Below are positions 1 through 9,293 of a DNA stretch of 64,000 nt, piece by piece. The notes below the pieces were generated by a model. That model did not search any database and was not told where the DNA came from. It worked only from the letters and a program-made list of their open reading frames with translations. This DNA is from SVFI01 sp045546735 (GTDB taxonomy: Bacteria; Bacillota; Clostridia; Lachnospirales; Lachnospiraceae): positions 9,587 to 73,586 of the forward strand of contig JAZQDJ010000056.1 in NCBI GenBank assembly GCA_045546735.1, in the 5' to 3' direction. Within the stretch, counting starts at the first letter, position 1; each line of letters starts with the position of its first letter. The translations under genes were made by a program, and so were the position numbers.

Positions 1-236
1 ATACCGAGCCGAAAGAAGATTACCGAAATCCGAATCCTTATCCGTCAAATGATGTGAAGCATAAAATTTATGCGGCTTTAGACATACATCCGATGTCTGT
101 GCAGCAGATATTTGATTCCCCTGTTTGGGGGATGGCGGGTGACAGGCCGACAATCGCTGAATTGCAGACAGAGCTTTTTTATATGAGGATGCAGGGAAAC
201 GTGTCAGAAAATAACGGAAGGTTTTATATAACGTGA
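1..236 (+). CDS. dprA: DprA-like protein, C-terminal end (partial)
   Basis: This is an open frame entering from the left edge (first full codon at base 3) and ending at the TGA at 234-236. The visible 77 residues hold a linker rich in Pro, Asn and Asp, then a compact winged-helix-like tail (HPMSVQQIFDS ... TIAELQTELFYMRMQGNV ... GRFYIT). This resembles the small C-terminal domain of DNA-processing protein A, the RecA loader on incoming single-stranded DNA in natural transformation. Supporting context: dprA lies just upstream of topA and codY in many Bacillota, and topA-codY follow at 25.5 kb. The catalytic or DNA-binding Rossmann part is outside the window, so the call rests on the tail and on synteny. 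A start at GTG 54 would be internal to this gene. Confidence 0.62.
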   Translation, partial: TEPKEDYRNPNPYPSNDVKHKIYAALDIHPMSVQQIFDSPVWGMAGDRPTIAELQTELFYMRMQGNVSENNGRFYIT

Positions 237-292
237 GGACAAAGATGGTCAAAATAGACAAAAAAGTAACGGAAAATATATAACATCTATGC

Positions 293-321
293 TAGTCAAA
301 CGGAAATGAATTTGATATAAT
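293..321 (+). promoter_or_regulatory. Candidate sigma-A promoter with extended -10 for the LRR surface protein
   Basis: A -35-like TAGTCA (293-298) is followed by a 17-base spacer and a perfect TATAAT (316-321). A TG one base upstream of the -10 (313-314) makes it an extended -10. It lies 68 bases upstream of the ATG at 389, and AGGAGGG at 377-383 is the ribosome binding site. The weak -35 is compensated by the TGn element. Confidence 0.65.
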
Positions 322-388
322 GGAACAGAATATTTTTGTATATTTACGTTACATATAAAACTATTTTAAAATTTCTAGGAGGGAAATT

Positions 389-3300
389 ATGAAAAAGAAG
401 AGAATTGCTTCAAAATTGCTCAGTCTTTTACTTGCGGCAGCAGTGATTGTTTCTTCTTCTTTCAGCGGTATTACGCTGATGGATGTAAGTGCGACGCAGG
501 CAGCGGAGCAGGAGACAGTGGCAGTATCCGACAATTCAGTGACGGATGTGACAGAAGATGACGCATCGACAGTTTCTGAAAATGATACGGATGTAACAGA
601 AGAAGATATGGAGGAGCAGCCGGCAGAAGAAATCGAGCCGGAAACAGAAGATCCGGTCGGAGGTGTTCCGGAACTTCCTGTGCCGGGTAAAAACGATGTT
701 GAGCCGGCACTTACAACACCGGTGACAACACTTGTGCCGTCGCCGCAACTTCGGACAACACTTCTTCATGTGTATAATAAGCAGCATAGTGCGAGTTTGA
801 CGATGAATTCGTTTAAACTTTCTCATTTGAAAAATATCACAGTGGATTTAGATGTGGCAGAGGCGGCAACAGCTGCCGGCGTGACACCGTCGACGATTTT
901 AAATTGTGTCGGTATCGGATATGTTGGTTCGACTGTGATTGATATCAGCGGAACTGGTATCACAGAGATTGCCGAATCTGAGTTTACGCATACAAATAAT
1001 AAGACGTTGACAAAGATTGTACTTCCGGATACACTTACCGGAATTCGTTTAAGTGCATTTGAAGGTTGTAAGAAACTTGCAGAGGTGGATGTTGTTTTGG
1101 CGAACGGACAGGTAGTGGATAATACATTGCCGAAGTCGCTCGTGCGTGAAAATATGGGAAACAATATCTTTTCGGGATGTGAGTCGTTGACAAGTTTTAC
1201 GATTCCGGCATTTTCAAACGGATATGCGCTGGAAATAGCAGTTGGTATTTTTACGAATTGTACCGGCCTTGAGAATGTTACGATTTCGAAAAATGTAAAA
1301 GTAATTCCGAACAGTGCATTTTACGGGGCGGGTTCGGATGACGGAATGACGGTAACAATCGAGGCAAATTCGGCACTTGAAAAAATTTATGACGGTGCGT
1401 TCCAGTATGCGGCGATTGAGAGTATTAACTTATCAATGTGTACAAAACTTGAGCGTATCGGTAATCAGGCTTTTGCGGCACCGGAAAATACGGCGGCGGA
1501 AACCCCGAAGTTTAGACCGGTTCAGCTTTCTAAGGTAATATTACCTCAGACAACGAAGCTTGAAATCGGTGATGAAGCGTTTTTCAGAACCCCGCTTAAG
1601 GCGATGTATGTCGGATCTGCAGTAGAAAAAGTGGTGCTTCCGGACTATGTAACAAAACTCGGAAAAGCAGCTTTCTATGAAAATACAGTCATGACAGACC
1701 TTGTGCTTTCGAAAAAACTTGATAGGATTCGCCCGTTTACATTTTATGGATGTACAGCGCTGGAAAATGTAACGCTTGCAAGTGGCGGATGTTCTATCAC
1801 AGCGATTGATAACATGGCATTCTATGGTACAACCCAACTTACAAATGCGGACTTTATCGGCAACATGGATAAGCTTGTGACCATCGGAGAAGAGACAGGA
1901 TGGGTGGTTGACGAAGAAGAAGCGTATAAGGAAGTTGAAGAGGAAAAGAACAAAGGAATTTGGGAGCTTGATTATTTTGAAGAAAGAAAGTCGGGCAGAT
2001 ACTACGGCAGTTATGTGTTCCGTGGAAGCGGAATTACATCATTAACACTTCCGGCTTCTTTGAGAAGAGTAAATGCAGCGTCATTCTCAAAGGCGATGAA
2101 ACTTACAACGGTTACTTGGAGCGGAACGGTAACACAGGACGGACATGAAATCGTGTTAGATACCATGGCATTCCATGGCTGCCTTTCTTTGACAAAATTT
2201 GTATACCCTGTAACGCAAGGTACAAAGTCAACCTTTACAATCGGGGGAAGATGTTTTGCATTGGATAAAGAGTTGGTGATATTCTCGCCTTATAATGTGT
2301 CAAATGCAAACGGTAGTAAGAATGCATTACCTGTGACTCTTACAAGTATCAAAGGCGGAGCATTTGCGGATTGTCATGCGCTTCCGGCTATGAAACTTAC
2401 TGAAAATACGGCGGGGGCTGCTCCGGAACTCGGAATGTGGTTGTTTGCGTTCTGTTATAATCTTAAGAGTGCGGTATTGCCTTCGAAATTAACAGAGATT
2501 CCGAAAAATATGTATTTTGATTGCGGTTTGACGGCTCTTCCGTCCTTTACGGGCAGCAGCAATGCGGTAAAGAAAATCGGACGTGCAGCTTTCTTTGGTA
2601 ACAAAATACCGATGGTAGATTTGACAGTATTCCCGAAACTTGAGACGATTGAGGATGCAGCATTTGCCTATGTGGATGTTCATTCAGACCGCGATGATGA
2701 TATTGTATTGTATGCGGATGAATTGGAAAGTCAGGGGGGAAGTGGTCCGGTGCTTACAAAGGTTATTTTCCCGGATAAACCTGCTTCATCAAATGGCTTG
2801 AAAGTCGGAGACAGTATTTTCCAGGCGGCAAAAAGCTTTACGACTATGTTGACACCTTCAAAAGGTACAAACGGAGAAGTTTTTATTCCGAATTATATGG
2901 TGCAGAAGAACTTCGGTGATGCAGTTTTTGCGGATACATCTGTATCCAAGGCGAAATGGGAGTATACAACACTTTCATCCGGAGCAAATAAGTGGAATGC
3001 GATTCCGGACGGAATGTTTGCGATGACAAAGGTTGCAAAACTCTCTGATGCCTGTATTCCGGCAGCGGATTTAACAAAAATCGGAGGAGAAACTTATGCG
3101 ACGACGCTTATGACGGAAGCAGATTTGTCTGTGTATCCGAATCTTGCGACGATTGGAATTGGTGCTTTTTCGAATAACTTCTATCTGAAAAAAGTGAAGT
3201 TTGTAAATAACGGTAAAATATCGGAAATTCCGAAATATATGTATCATGTAGGCGACTTTGAGGCGGATAACTATCTGACATGGACAGAGTCGTATGACGA

Positions 3301-5998
3301 TGTGATGAAATCGGCACTCACGGAAGTTGATTTCGGAAGTGCGACAGCTGTCGGTGATTATGCATTTGCCTGTATGGATGCAGTTAATGATTTGATTTTA
3401 TATAAGGCAACTCTTCCGACTGTCAGTTTTGCCGGAAGTTCTGTGACAACGATAGGGTTAAATTCGTTTGCAGGACAGAACTCATTGCGGACGCTTGATT
3501 TGGATGGCGTTGAAGTGATAGGGGACGGCGGATTCCAGTGTTGTACATCGCTGGATATGACAAATACGCCGATGGCGGATACAGTTGCGAAGATTGGTGA
3601 TGCGGCTTTCTATTCGTGTCAATCGCTTGGAAAAGTGACATTTGGCGCAGGCTTGCAGTCGATTGGTGCGGAAGCATTCTCGAAATGTGCAAGCATTGAT
3701 GAAGACAATTGGACGATGGAAGAGGGTGAGGGCCTTACAGCAGTTGATTTTTCACGTTCCATCCAGCTTAGCACGATCGGAAAAGATGCATTTAAGCAAA
3801 GTGCGTTGGAGATATTTGATATTTCTGCGACAGCGACAGAGATGTTAAATGGTGGCGCTTTGACAGATTGTCCGTATCTGAAAGAGGTTTATTTAAATGA
3901 AACCATGCAAAAAGTTGCGGCTAACTCAGTAAACGGATGTGTGCGTCTGAAGAAATTTTCTTTCTTCTCTGCAACAACGGTAGAAAAGACAGCCTTTAAG
4001 ACCAAGGGTAAGTTTGCGAATGAAAAAGGTTCGTATGTCACGCCGCTTGGAAAGGGTAATTCGACATTTGTAGTAAATGCGGTTCCGTTGAATGTAGGTT
4101 TGGGTAGTGCAATGACATTCCCATATTATGTGAATACGACATCAAATTCTGACGGAAGTTTCGGAGAGATTACCATCGGTTCTTCGACAAACACGGATGC
4201 AAATGTGCAAAGGTATGTGAAAATCAGCGGTGACATATCAGCGTACTATAAGCTTAAAGGAAATGTGCAGACGGCAATTCCGGAAGACGGTGTTTATTTT
4301 GAAAGAACGGATGCACTTGAATATACGACAAAGAGTAATAGTAAGGTATATACCTTCTCGATAGAAGGTCTTGAGAAGACACCGGAAGGAAAAACTATTC
4401 CGCTTACAATTACGGCTCAATACCAGTTTGAAAGCGGTGACAGTTCACAGACACAGCAGGTTCCGGTAGATATCTCAGTTACTTATGACCTTAAGGTTAT
4501 GGATATTCCGTACTATCCGACGATGTACTCGGACAACGCGAGAACAAAACTTTATGATGTTAAGGTGGATCCAAAGACGGGAAAAACAACCGGAAATCTG
4601 AACCTTCGTGCAAATGCGAAGAATTCAACGGGTAAGATGACATTCTATTACACAATAACAAACCTGTATGAGTCGAACTGGCAGCCGGAAAACGGTAACT
4701 TGATTATTAAGACAAGTAATCCTTCCGTAGTGAAAGCAACAGGAAGTTCTCTGACACAGGTGGATGCATCTACATGGAAACTGAAAGCGGAGTATACAAA
4801 GACTACGGGAACGGATGTGTATAAAGCGACAAGCGGAAAGAAATTTGAATTGACGCCGCAGTCCACGGGTGGTTGTGTGATTACTATCTATCCGGAAGGT
4901 TCTCCGCAGACAAGTATTACATTAAATGTAAAAGTCAGCGCGGATGTAAAGAGTGTGACATTGTCGGCACCTTCAGAGTTTAAGGCTGGGGCGCAGAAGG
5001 GAAGTAAGTTCTCAATTGTGGAAAAAATCAGTCTCTATCTCGGAAAGACGCTGAGCAGAGCGGATGGAAATCTAGGTACGCTTTCTGCTTGTACAGATAA
5101 CGTAGTTACTTATTCGTCAAGTAGTCCGAGTGTGGCATCCATCGACGCGAACGGAACAGTGACAATACATAAGATTAGTTCTACGAAGGTTCCGGTTACG
5201 TTTACGGCGACGGTTCGCTTGTCAACAGGCGGAACGTTGAAGAAGACGTTTGTGTATAATGTTGTATATCCTGTATTGGCAAAAGGAAAAGAAATTACGA
5301 TGCCATCCGGTGAAGTGGTGGAAGTGACGGTAAAACCATCCGGAAAGACGGCGGGAGAAGTAAGCTATGTTGCTCCGAAGAGCGGTGCGAAATCTGTAAC
5401 GATCCCTGCAACGATGGTTGTGTCCGGTAAGACATGTAAGGTGACATCGGTTGCGGCAAGTGCTTTTGAAAATAATAAGACGATTACATCGGTTACAATC
5501 GGAAAGAATGTTAAGACGATTTCGAAGAAAGCATTTAAGGGCTGCACAAAACTTACAAGCGTGACATTCAAAGGAAAAGTTACTTCTATCGGAGAATCTG
5601 CATTTGAAAAGTGTAAAGCTCTTAAGAAGATTGTGATTCCGAAAACGGTAAAAGAAATCGGAAAGAAAGCGTTCCTTGGATGTACCAAACTTGCAACAGT
5701 AACATTTAAGACAAAGTCAAAACTGGAAAAAATCGGAGATTCCGCATTCCAGGGATGTACAGCTCTTAAGAAACTTACAATACCATCTACTTACCTTAAG
5801 ATGATTGGCGCAAAAGCATTCTACAAATGTAAAAAACTCAAGACGATTGTTGTTAAGAGTAAGAAAGTTACAAAAGTAGGTTCAAATGCGTTTAAGGGAA
5901 TAAATGCAAAGGCCGTGATTGATGTTCCGAACAGCAAACTCAGTACTTACAAGAAGTTGTTTAAAAAAGGTCAAGGCAAGAAAGTTAAGATTAAATAA
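389..5998 (+). CDS. Secreted BspA-like leucine-rich repeat (LRR_5) surface protein, 1869 aa
   Basis: The protein begins with a classical signal peptide (KKKR, then a hydrophobic run, cleavage probably near residue 38). An acidic Thr/Glu/Asp linker follows to about residue 105. Long LRR_5/BspA-type repeats run from about 190 to 1190, with recurring 'IGDAAF...C..L..V.LP..L..I' units. Next come beta-rich segments and a Big_2-like Ig fold near residue 1571 (SSSPSVASIDANGTV). A second, tidier LRR_5 block spans about 1670-1840, and the tail is basic (KKGQGKKVKIK). There is no LPXTG motif or C-terminal membrane anchor, so wall attachment, if any, must be through charge or the tail. Such proteins in gut Bacillota and Bacteroidetes are linked to adhesion, but the ligand cannot be predicted. 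The gene is monocistronic, with its own promoter and terminator. It is adjacent to, but transcriptionally separate from, the pilus island. Confidence 0.9.
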   Translation: MKKKRIASKLLSLLLAAAVIVSSSFSGITLMDVSATQAAEQETVAVSDNSVTDVTEDDASTVSENDTDVTEEDMEEQPAEEIEPETEDPVGGVPELPVPGKNDVEPALTTPVTTLVPSPQLRTTLLHVYNKQHSASLTMNSFKLSHLKNITVDLDVAEAATAAGVTPSTILNCVGIGYVGSTVIDISGTGITEIAESEFTHTNNKTLTKIVLPDTLTGIRLSAFEGCKKLAEVDVVLANGQVVDNTLPKSLVRENMGNNIFSGCESLTSFTIPAFSNGYALEIAVGIFTNCTGLENVTISKNVKVIPNSAFYGAGSDDGMTVTIEANSALEKIYDGAFQYAAIESINLSMCTKLERIGNQAFAAPENTAAETPKFRPVQLSKVILPQTTKLEIGDEAFFRTPLKAMYVGSAVEKVVLPDYVTKLGKAAFYENTVMTDLVLSKKLDRIRPFTFYGCTALENVTLASGGCSITAIDNMAFYGTTQLTNADFIGNMDKLVTIGEETGWVVDEEEAYKEVEEEKNKGIWELDYFEERKSGRYYGSYVFRGSGITSLTLPASLRRVNAASFSKAMKLTTVTWSGTVTQDGHEIVLDTMAFHGCLSLTKFVYPVTQGTKSTFTIGGRCFALDKELVIFSPYNVSNANGSKNALPVTLTSIKGGAFADCHALPAMKLTENTAGAAPELGMWLFAFCYNLKSAVLPSKLTEIPKNMYFDCGLTALPSFTGSSNAVKKIGRAAFFGNKIPMVDLTVFPKLETIEDAAFAYVDVHSDRDDDIVLYADELESQGGSGPVLTKVIFPDKPASSNGLKVGDSIFQAAKSFTTMLTPSKGTNGEVFIPNYMVQKNFGDAVFADTSVSKAKWEYTTLSSGANKWNAIPDGMFAMTKVAKLSDACIPAADLTKIGGETYATTLMTEADLSVYPNLATIGIGAFSNNFYLKKVKFVNNGKISEIPKYMYHVGDFEADNYLTWTESYDDVMKSALTEVDFGSATAVGDYAFACMDAVNDLILYKATLPTVSFAGSSVTTIGLNSFAGQNSLRTLDLDGVEVIGDGGFQCCTSLDMTNTPMADTVAKIGDAAFYSCQSLGKVTFGAGLQSIGAEAFSKCASIDEDNWTMEEGEGLTAVDFSRSIQLSTIGKDAFKQSALEIFDISATATEMLNGGALTDCPYLKEVYLNETMQKVAANSVNGCVRLKKFSFFSATTVEKTAFKTKGKFANEKGSYVTPLGKGNSTFVVNAVPLNVGLGSAMTFPYYVNTTSNSDGSFGEITIGSSTNTDANVQRYVKISGDISAYYKLKGNVQTAIPEDGVYFERTDALEYTTKSNSKVYTFSIEGLEKTPEGKTIPLTITAQYQFESGDSSQTQQVPVDISVTYDLKVMDIPYYPTMYSDNARTKLYDVKVDPKTGKTTGNLNLRANAKNSTGKMTFYYTITNLYESNWQPENGNLIIKTSNPSVVKATGSSLTQVDASTWKLKAEYTKTTGTDVYKATSGKKFELTPQSTGGCVITIYPEGSPQTSITLNVKVSADVKSVTLSAPSEFKAGAQKGSKFSIVEKISLYLGKTLSRADGNLGTLSACTDNVVTYSSSSPSVASIDANGTVTIHKISSTKVPVTFTATVRLSTGGTLKKTFVYNVVYPVLAKGKEITMPSGEVVEVTVKPSGKTAGEVSYVAPKSGAKSVTIPATMVVSGKTCKVTSVAASAFENNKTITSVTIGKNVKTISKKAFKGCTKLTSVTFKGKVTSIGESAFEKCKALKKIVIPKTVKEIGKKAFLGCTKLATVTFKTKSKLEKIGDSAFQGCTALKKLTIPSTYLKMIGAKAFYKCKKLKTIVVKSKKVTKVGSNAFKGINAKAVIDVPNSKLSTYKKLFKKGQGKKVKIK

Positions 5999-6030
5999 AG
6001 TATAAATTGCATGGCAATTTAATAAGGAAG

Positions 6031-6066
6031 GAAAGGGTTCTGTTGCGGAACCCTTTCTTTTTTGTA
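6031..6066 (+). terminator. Rho-independent terminator after the LRR gene
   Basis: A perfect 10-bp stem, GAAAGGGTTC (6031-6040) with GAACCCTTTC (6048-6057), has a 7-base loop and is followed by a T-rich tract ending near 6066. It closes the LRR gene unit and separates it from the pilus promoter. Confidence 0.93.
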
Positions 6067-6173
6067 ACTATTGGTTGCGTAAAAGGCGCCAAAACAGAGG
6101 GATATTATGCAAAATGCTAAAAAAGCAAGGAAAATATTGTGCAAAAAAACGAACAATAATACATTTCAAAGGG

Positions 6174-6202
6174 TTTACACTTTCTTAAGAAAATGTTAAA
6201 AT
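6174..6202 (+). promoter_or_regulatory. Strong candidate promoter of the type IV pilus operon
   Basis: TTTACA (6174-6179), a 17-base spacer and TAAAAT (6197-6202), with TG at 6194-6195 giving an extended -10. The predicted transcript would start near 6208-6210. The upstream stretch 6067-6173 is AT-rich and I see no gene in it. Confidence 0.78.
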
Positions 6203-6215
6203 GATTTACATAAAA

Positions 6216-6294
6216 TTCATACTATGGGTTCAGTGTGCCCGTATGTAGCGGTGTATGTCGGATTCTAGTCAAATTTTACAAGATATAGTATGAA
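6216..6294 (+). promoter_or_regulatory. Structured 5' leader upstream of pilB (unknown RNA element)
   Basis: TTCATACTAT (6216-6225) is perfectly complementary to ATAGTATGAA (6285-6294), so almost the whole predicted leader would be closed by a 10-bp helix. The right arm ends where the ribosome binding site (GAAAGGAC, 6292-6299) begins. The enclosed 59 bases contain a GGG...CCC pairing option (6226-6228 with 6238-6240) and two similar words, GTATGTAGCGG and GTATGTCGG. I do not recognise it as c-di-GMP-I or c-di-GMP-II. A regulatory role such as a riboswitch, protein-binding leader or stability element is inference. Confidence 0.5.
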
Positions 6295-6305
6295 AGGACG
6301 AGACA

Positions 6306-8009
6306 ATGGGGTTATCAGGTAGAAGAAAAGTACGTATCGGTGATATCTTAATTAATGAAGGAATTCTGTCACCTGAAAAATTAGACGAGGCGCTTGCGCT
6401 TCAGAAAGAGAAAAAGAAACGTTTGGGAGAAATTCTTGTAGAAGAAGGATTTATCTCGGATGAGACGATGGCAAATGCTTTGTGCCATCAGCTTGGTTAT
6501 GCCAGAGCTGATTTACAGAACGGACGTGTGCCGGATGATTTGCTTTCGATGTTTGAGCCGGAAATATTAAAAAAATATTCCGCTATTCCATACATGTATG
6601 ATGATCGTAACGTAAACGTTATTCTTATGGCGATGTCGGATCCGATGGATATGCTTGCAATTGACGACTTGTCGATGATTTGTAACCGTATGATCCAACC
6701 GGTAGTTGCGACACCGCACGAAATTATGCTTGCGATTGACAAGTATTTCGGAAATGCCGAGGCGATTAAAGCGGCGAGCGACTACGAGCAGGAAAGAGCA
6801 GACCTCTTTAAAGAAGACGAAATTGACAAGATGATCAATGACGACGTTAATAATTCGCCGATTGTTCAGCTTGTAAACTCAATGCTTGAGCAGGCGGTTC
6901 GTCAGAGAACTTCCGATATACATATTGAAGCGCTTGAGAGAAATGTTCGTGTCCGTTACCGAATCGACGGTGCGCTTTTTGAGAAGATGACTTACAACAT
7001 CAAACTTCTTCCGGCGATTGTAGCCAGACTTAAAGTTATCGGCGGAATGGATATTTCAGAAAAACGTAAACCGCAGGACGGCCGTATTACGACGTTCGTA
7101 GACGGAAAAGAGTATGATATCCGTGTATCTATCCTTCCTACTGTTTACGGGGAGAAAACCGTAATGCGTATCACGAACAAGGGTAACTTGACGCGTGATA
7201 TTTCAGAACTTGGTTTTAATGAAGAAGAAAGAAGAGTATTTACACATATTTTAAAGAACCCACATGGAATTATTCTTGTAACGGGACCTACAGGTTCGGG
7301 TAAATCAACTACACTGTATACGGCGCTCAGTGAGCTGAATACAGAAGATGTAAATATTATTACGGTTGAGGACCCGGTCGAGGCAAACGTTGCAGGTATT
7401 AACCAGGTACAGACGAATGTGAAGGCGGGACTTACTTTTGCAAGTGCCCTTCGTTCCATTCTTCGTCAGGACCCGGATATTATCATGATCGGAGAGATTC
7501 GAGACGGTGAGACGGCAAGTATTGCGGTTCAGGCGTCTATCACAGGTCACTTGGTAGTTAGTACCCTGCATACAAACTCTGCGGCGAGTACGGTATCGCG
7601 TTTGGCCGATATGGGAGTTGAGTCTTATCTTATTGCCGACTCGGTAGTAGGAATTATTGCACAGCGTCTTGTTCGTAGACTTTGTGCAAGATGTAAAGAA
7701 AAACGGTTTGCAAACGAGGATGAACTTGAAGTATTAGGGTTTGAACCGGGATCACAGGTTGAAATTCATGTTCCGAAGGGATGCCCGAATTGTGATAACA
7801 GTGGATACCGCGGACGTATCGGTGTGTATGAGATTATGGAGGTCAGCAATGATGTAAAACGTATCATTGCCAGAGGCGGTGACGCAGACCAGATTAAAGA
7901 TGCCGCTCTTAAAAACGGTATGAACACACTTCGAATGAGTGCGACGAGATACGTGCTTGATGGTATTACATCTGTCAGCGAGATGATTAAGGTTTCATTT
8001 GAAAGTTAA
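6306..8009 (+). CDS. pilB: Type IV pilus assembly ATPase PilB with MshEN domain
   Basis: This is the cytoplasmic hexameric ATPase of the GspE/PilB family that powers pilin polymerisation. The N-terminus carries two MshEN motifs at residues 10-33 and 39-62. Each reads R[IL]G..L...G......[LM]...L..Q, and they are separated by exactly five residues, which is the pattern known for c-di-GMP binding in MshE. The catalytic half has Walker A GPTGSGKST near residue 327, a Walker-B-like DPDIIMIGEIRD, and the Asp/His boxes. A zinc-finger pair near the C-terminus (LCARC ... CPNCDNSGYRGR) is typical of PilB/GspE and absent from ComGA-type ATPases. At 567 aa it has the usual family length. The ATG at 6306 follows AAAGGAC. 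It is the first gene of the pilus operon, and no second PilT-like retraction ATPase is present in the window. Confidence 0.95.
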   Translation: MGLSGRRKVRIGDILINEGILSPEKLDEALALQKEKKKRLGEILVEEGFISDETMANALCHQLGYARADLQNGRVPDDLLSMFEPEILKKYSAIPYMYDDRNVNVILMAMSDPMDMLAIDDLSMICNRMIQPVVATPHEIMLAIDKYFGNAEAIKAASDYEQERADLFKEDEIDKMINDDVNNSPIVQLVNSMLEQAVRQRTSDIHIEALERNVRVRYRIDGALFEKMTYNIKLLPAIVARLKVIGGMDISEKRKPQDGRITTFVDGKEYDIRVSILPTVYGEKTVMRITNKGNLTRDISELGFNEEERRVFTHILKNPHGIILVTGPTGSGKSTTLYTALSELNTEDVNIITVEDPVEANVAGINQVQTNVKAGLTFASALRSILRQDPDIIMIGEIRDGETASIAVQASITGHLVVSTLHTNSAASTVSRLADMGVESYLIADSVVGIIAQRLVRRLCARCKEKRFANEDELEVLGFEPGSQVEIHVPKGCPNCDNSGYRGRIGVYEIMEVSNDVKRIIARGGDADQIKDAALKNGMNTLRMSATRYVLDGITSVSEMIKVSFES

Positions 8010-8053
8010 AATCATGAAAATATATTAAAGGAAAGAACCAGGAGGGTAAAAAA

Positions 8054-9274
8054 GTGGCAGTATACAAGTATTCGGCGGTAGATAAAGCCGGAAAGACAAT
8101 TACCGGAACAATTGAGGCCGACAACGAAACCAAAGCTGCAGAGCAGTTGAAAAAAGAAGGTAAAATGCCTACAGAAATTAAAGAACAGGGCCTTATGGAT
8201 AGGGATATCAGTTTCGGCGAGATTTTCAAAAAGAAAATTCCGGTACGTGATATGAGTATTTTCTGTCGTCAGTTCGTAAGTATGCATCGTGCGGGTGTAA
8301 CCATTCTTGAATCTATGCGTATGTTAACAGAGCAGACAGAAAACGAAAGATTGAAAGCAGGTCTTCAGGAAGTATATCTCGGTGTACAGAAAGGTGAGTC
8401 TTTGGCATCTTCCATGGCAAAATGCCCGGATGTATTCCCGAAACTTTTAATTCATATGGTAAGCGCCGGTGAGGCTTCCGGTAGTTTGGATATCGCATTT
8501 GAACGTATGGCGGTACAGTTTGAAAAATCTGCTAAGATCCAGGGTCTTATTAAAAAGACGATGGTATATCCGATTATGGTACTTATTGTAGCTGTAGTTG
8601 TAGTTATCGTAATGCTTACATATATCGTACCTACTTTCATGGATATGTTTAAGGATATGGATATCGAGATGCCGGGTATTACTCTTGCGGTAGTAGCAGC
8701 GTCTGAGTGGCTGAAAGCAAATTGGCCGATTGCACTTATTATCTGCGTGGTTCTCTTCTTTGCAGGAAAATGGTTCTCCAAGACAGAGACCGGTGAGATT
8801 ATGATTGCAAAGATTGCAATCAAAGTTCCGCTTTTTGCAGACCTTACGGTAAAACAGAATGCGGCAAAATTTGCACGTAACTTGTCTACAATGCTTGCGG
8901 CAGGTATTTCGATGCCGGATGCAGTAGAAATTGTATCAGATACAATGAGTAACAGATACTTCACAACGGCTATGAAAGATGCGCGTAATGATGTTATGCA
9001 GGGTATTCCGCTTTCGCAGCCGATTGAGAAGTGTGGATTGTTCCCTCCGATGGTACATCATATGGTACGTATCGGTGAGGAGACAGGTAATATTGAGAAC
9101 ATGTTGGATACACTTGCCGAGTACTATGAGGAAGAGGTTGAGGTTGCAACAGAATCTCTTATGGCTGCATTGGAGCCGATTATGATTATCGGTCTTGCAG
9201 CGGTATGTATGGTAATCATCGGTGCGGTTATGGCGCCTATGGCATCCATGTACACAGGTCTCGACAACTTATAA
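8054..9274 (+). CDS. pilC: Type IV pilus inner-membrane platform protein PilC
   Basis: This is the polytopic platform protein of the PilC/GspF family that couples the PilB ATPase to pilin extraction from the membrane. The 406 residues contain two T2SSF cytoplasmic domains (about 70-190 and 270-390). Each starts with the family signature (FCRQFVSMHRAGV; FARNLSTMLAAGI) and has a G[ES] turn (SAGEASGSL; RIGEETGNI). Membrane segments follow near 170-195, 215-235 and 370-395. An N-terminal segment YKYSAVDKAGKTITG is also typical of the family. The start is GTG at 8054 behind GGAGGG, 44 bases after pilB. A non-ATG start is supported because no in-frame ATG is near. Confidence 0.94.
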   Translation: MAVYKYSAVDKAGKTITGTIEADNETKAAEQLKKEGKMPTEIKEQGLMDRDISFGEIFKKKIPVRDMSIFCRQFVSMHRAGVTILESMRMLTEQTENERLKAGLQEVYLGVQKGESLASSMAKCPDVFPKLLIHMVSAGEASGSLDIAFERMAVQFEKSAKIQGLIKKTMVYPIMVLIVAVVVVIVMLTYIVPTFMDMFKDMDIEMPGITLAVVAASEWLKANWPIALIICVVLFFAGKWFSKTETGEIMIAKIAIKVPLFADLTVKQNAAKFARNLSTMLAAGISMPDAVEIVSDTMSNRYFTTAMKDARNDVMQGIPLSQPIEKCGLFPPMVHHMVRIGEETGNIENMLDTLAEYYEEEVEVATESLMAALEPIMIIGLAAVCMVIIGAVMAPMASMYTGLDNL

Positions 9275-9293
9275 AAGAAAGGCCTAAGGGGTT

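Noticed and set aside
6208..6305. c-di-GMP class I or II riboswitch upstream of pilB
   Set aside because: The conserved cores of these classes that I can recall (for example GGACGCAAAGCC-type and GCAACCGACC-type words) are not present. Kept only as an unknown structured leader.
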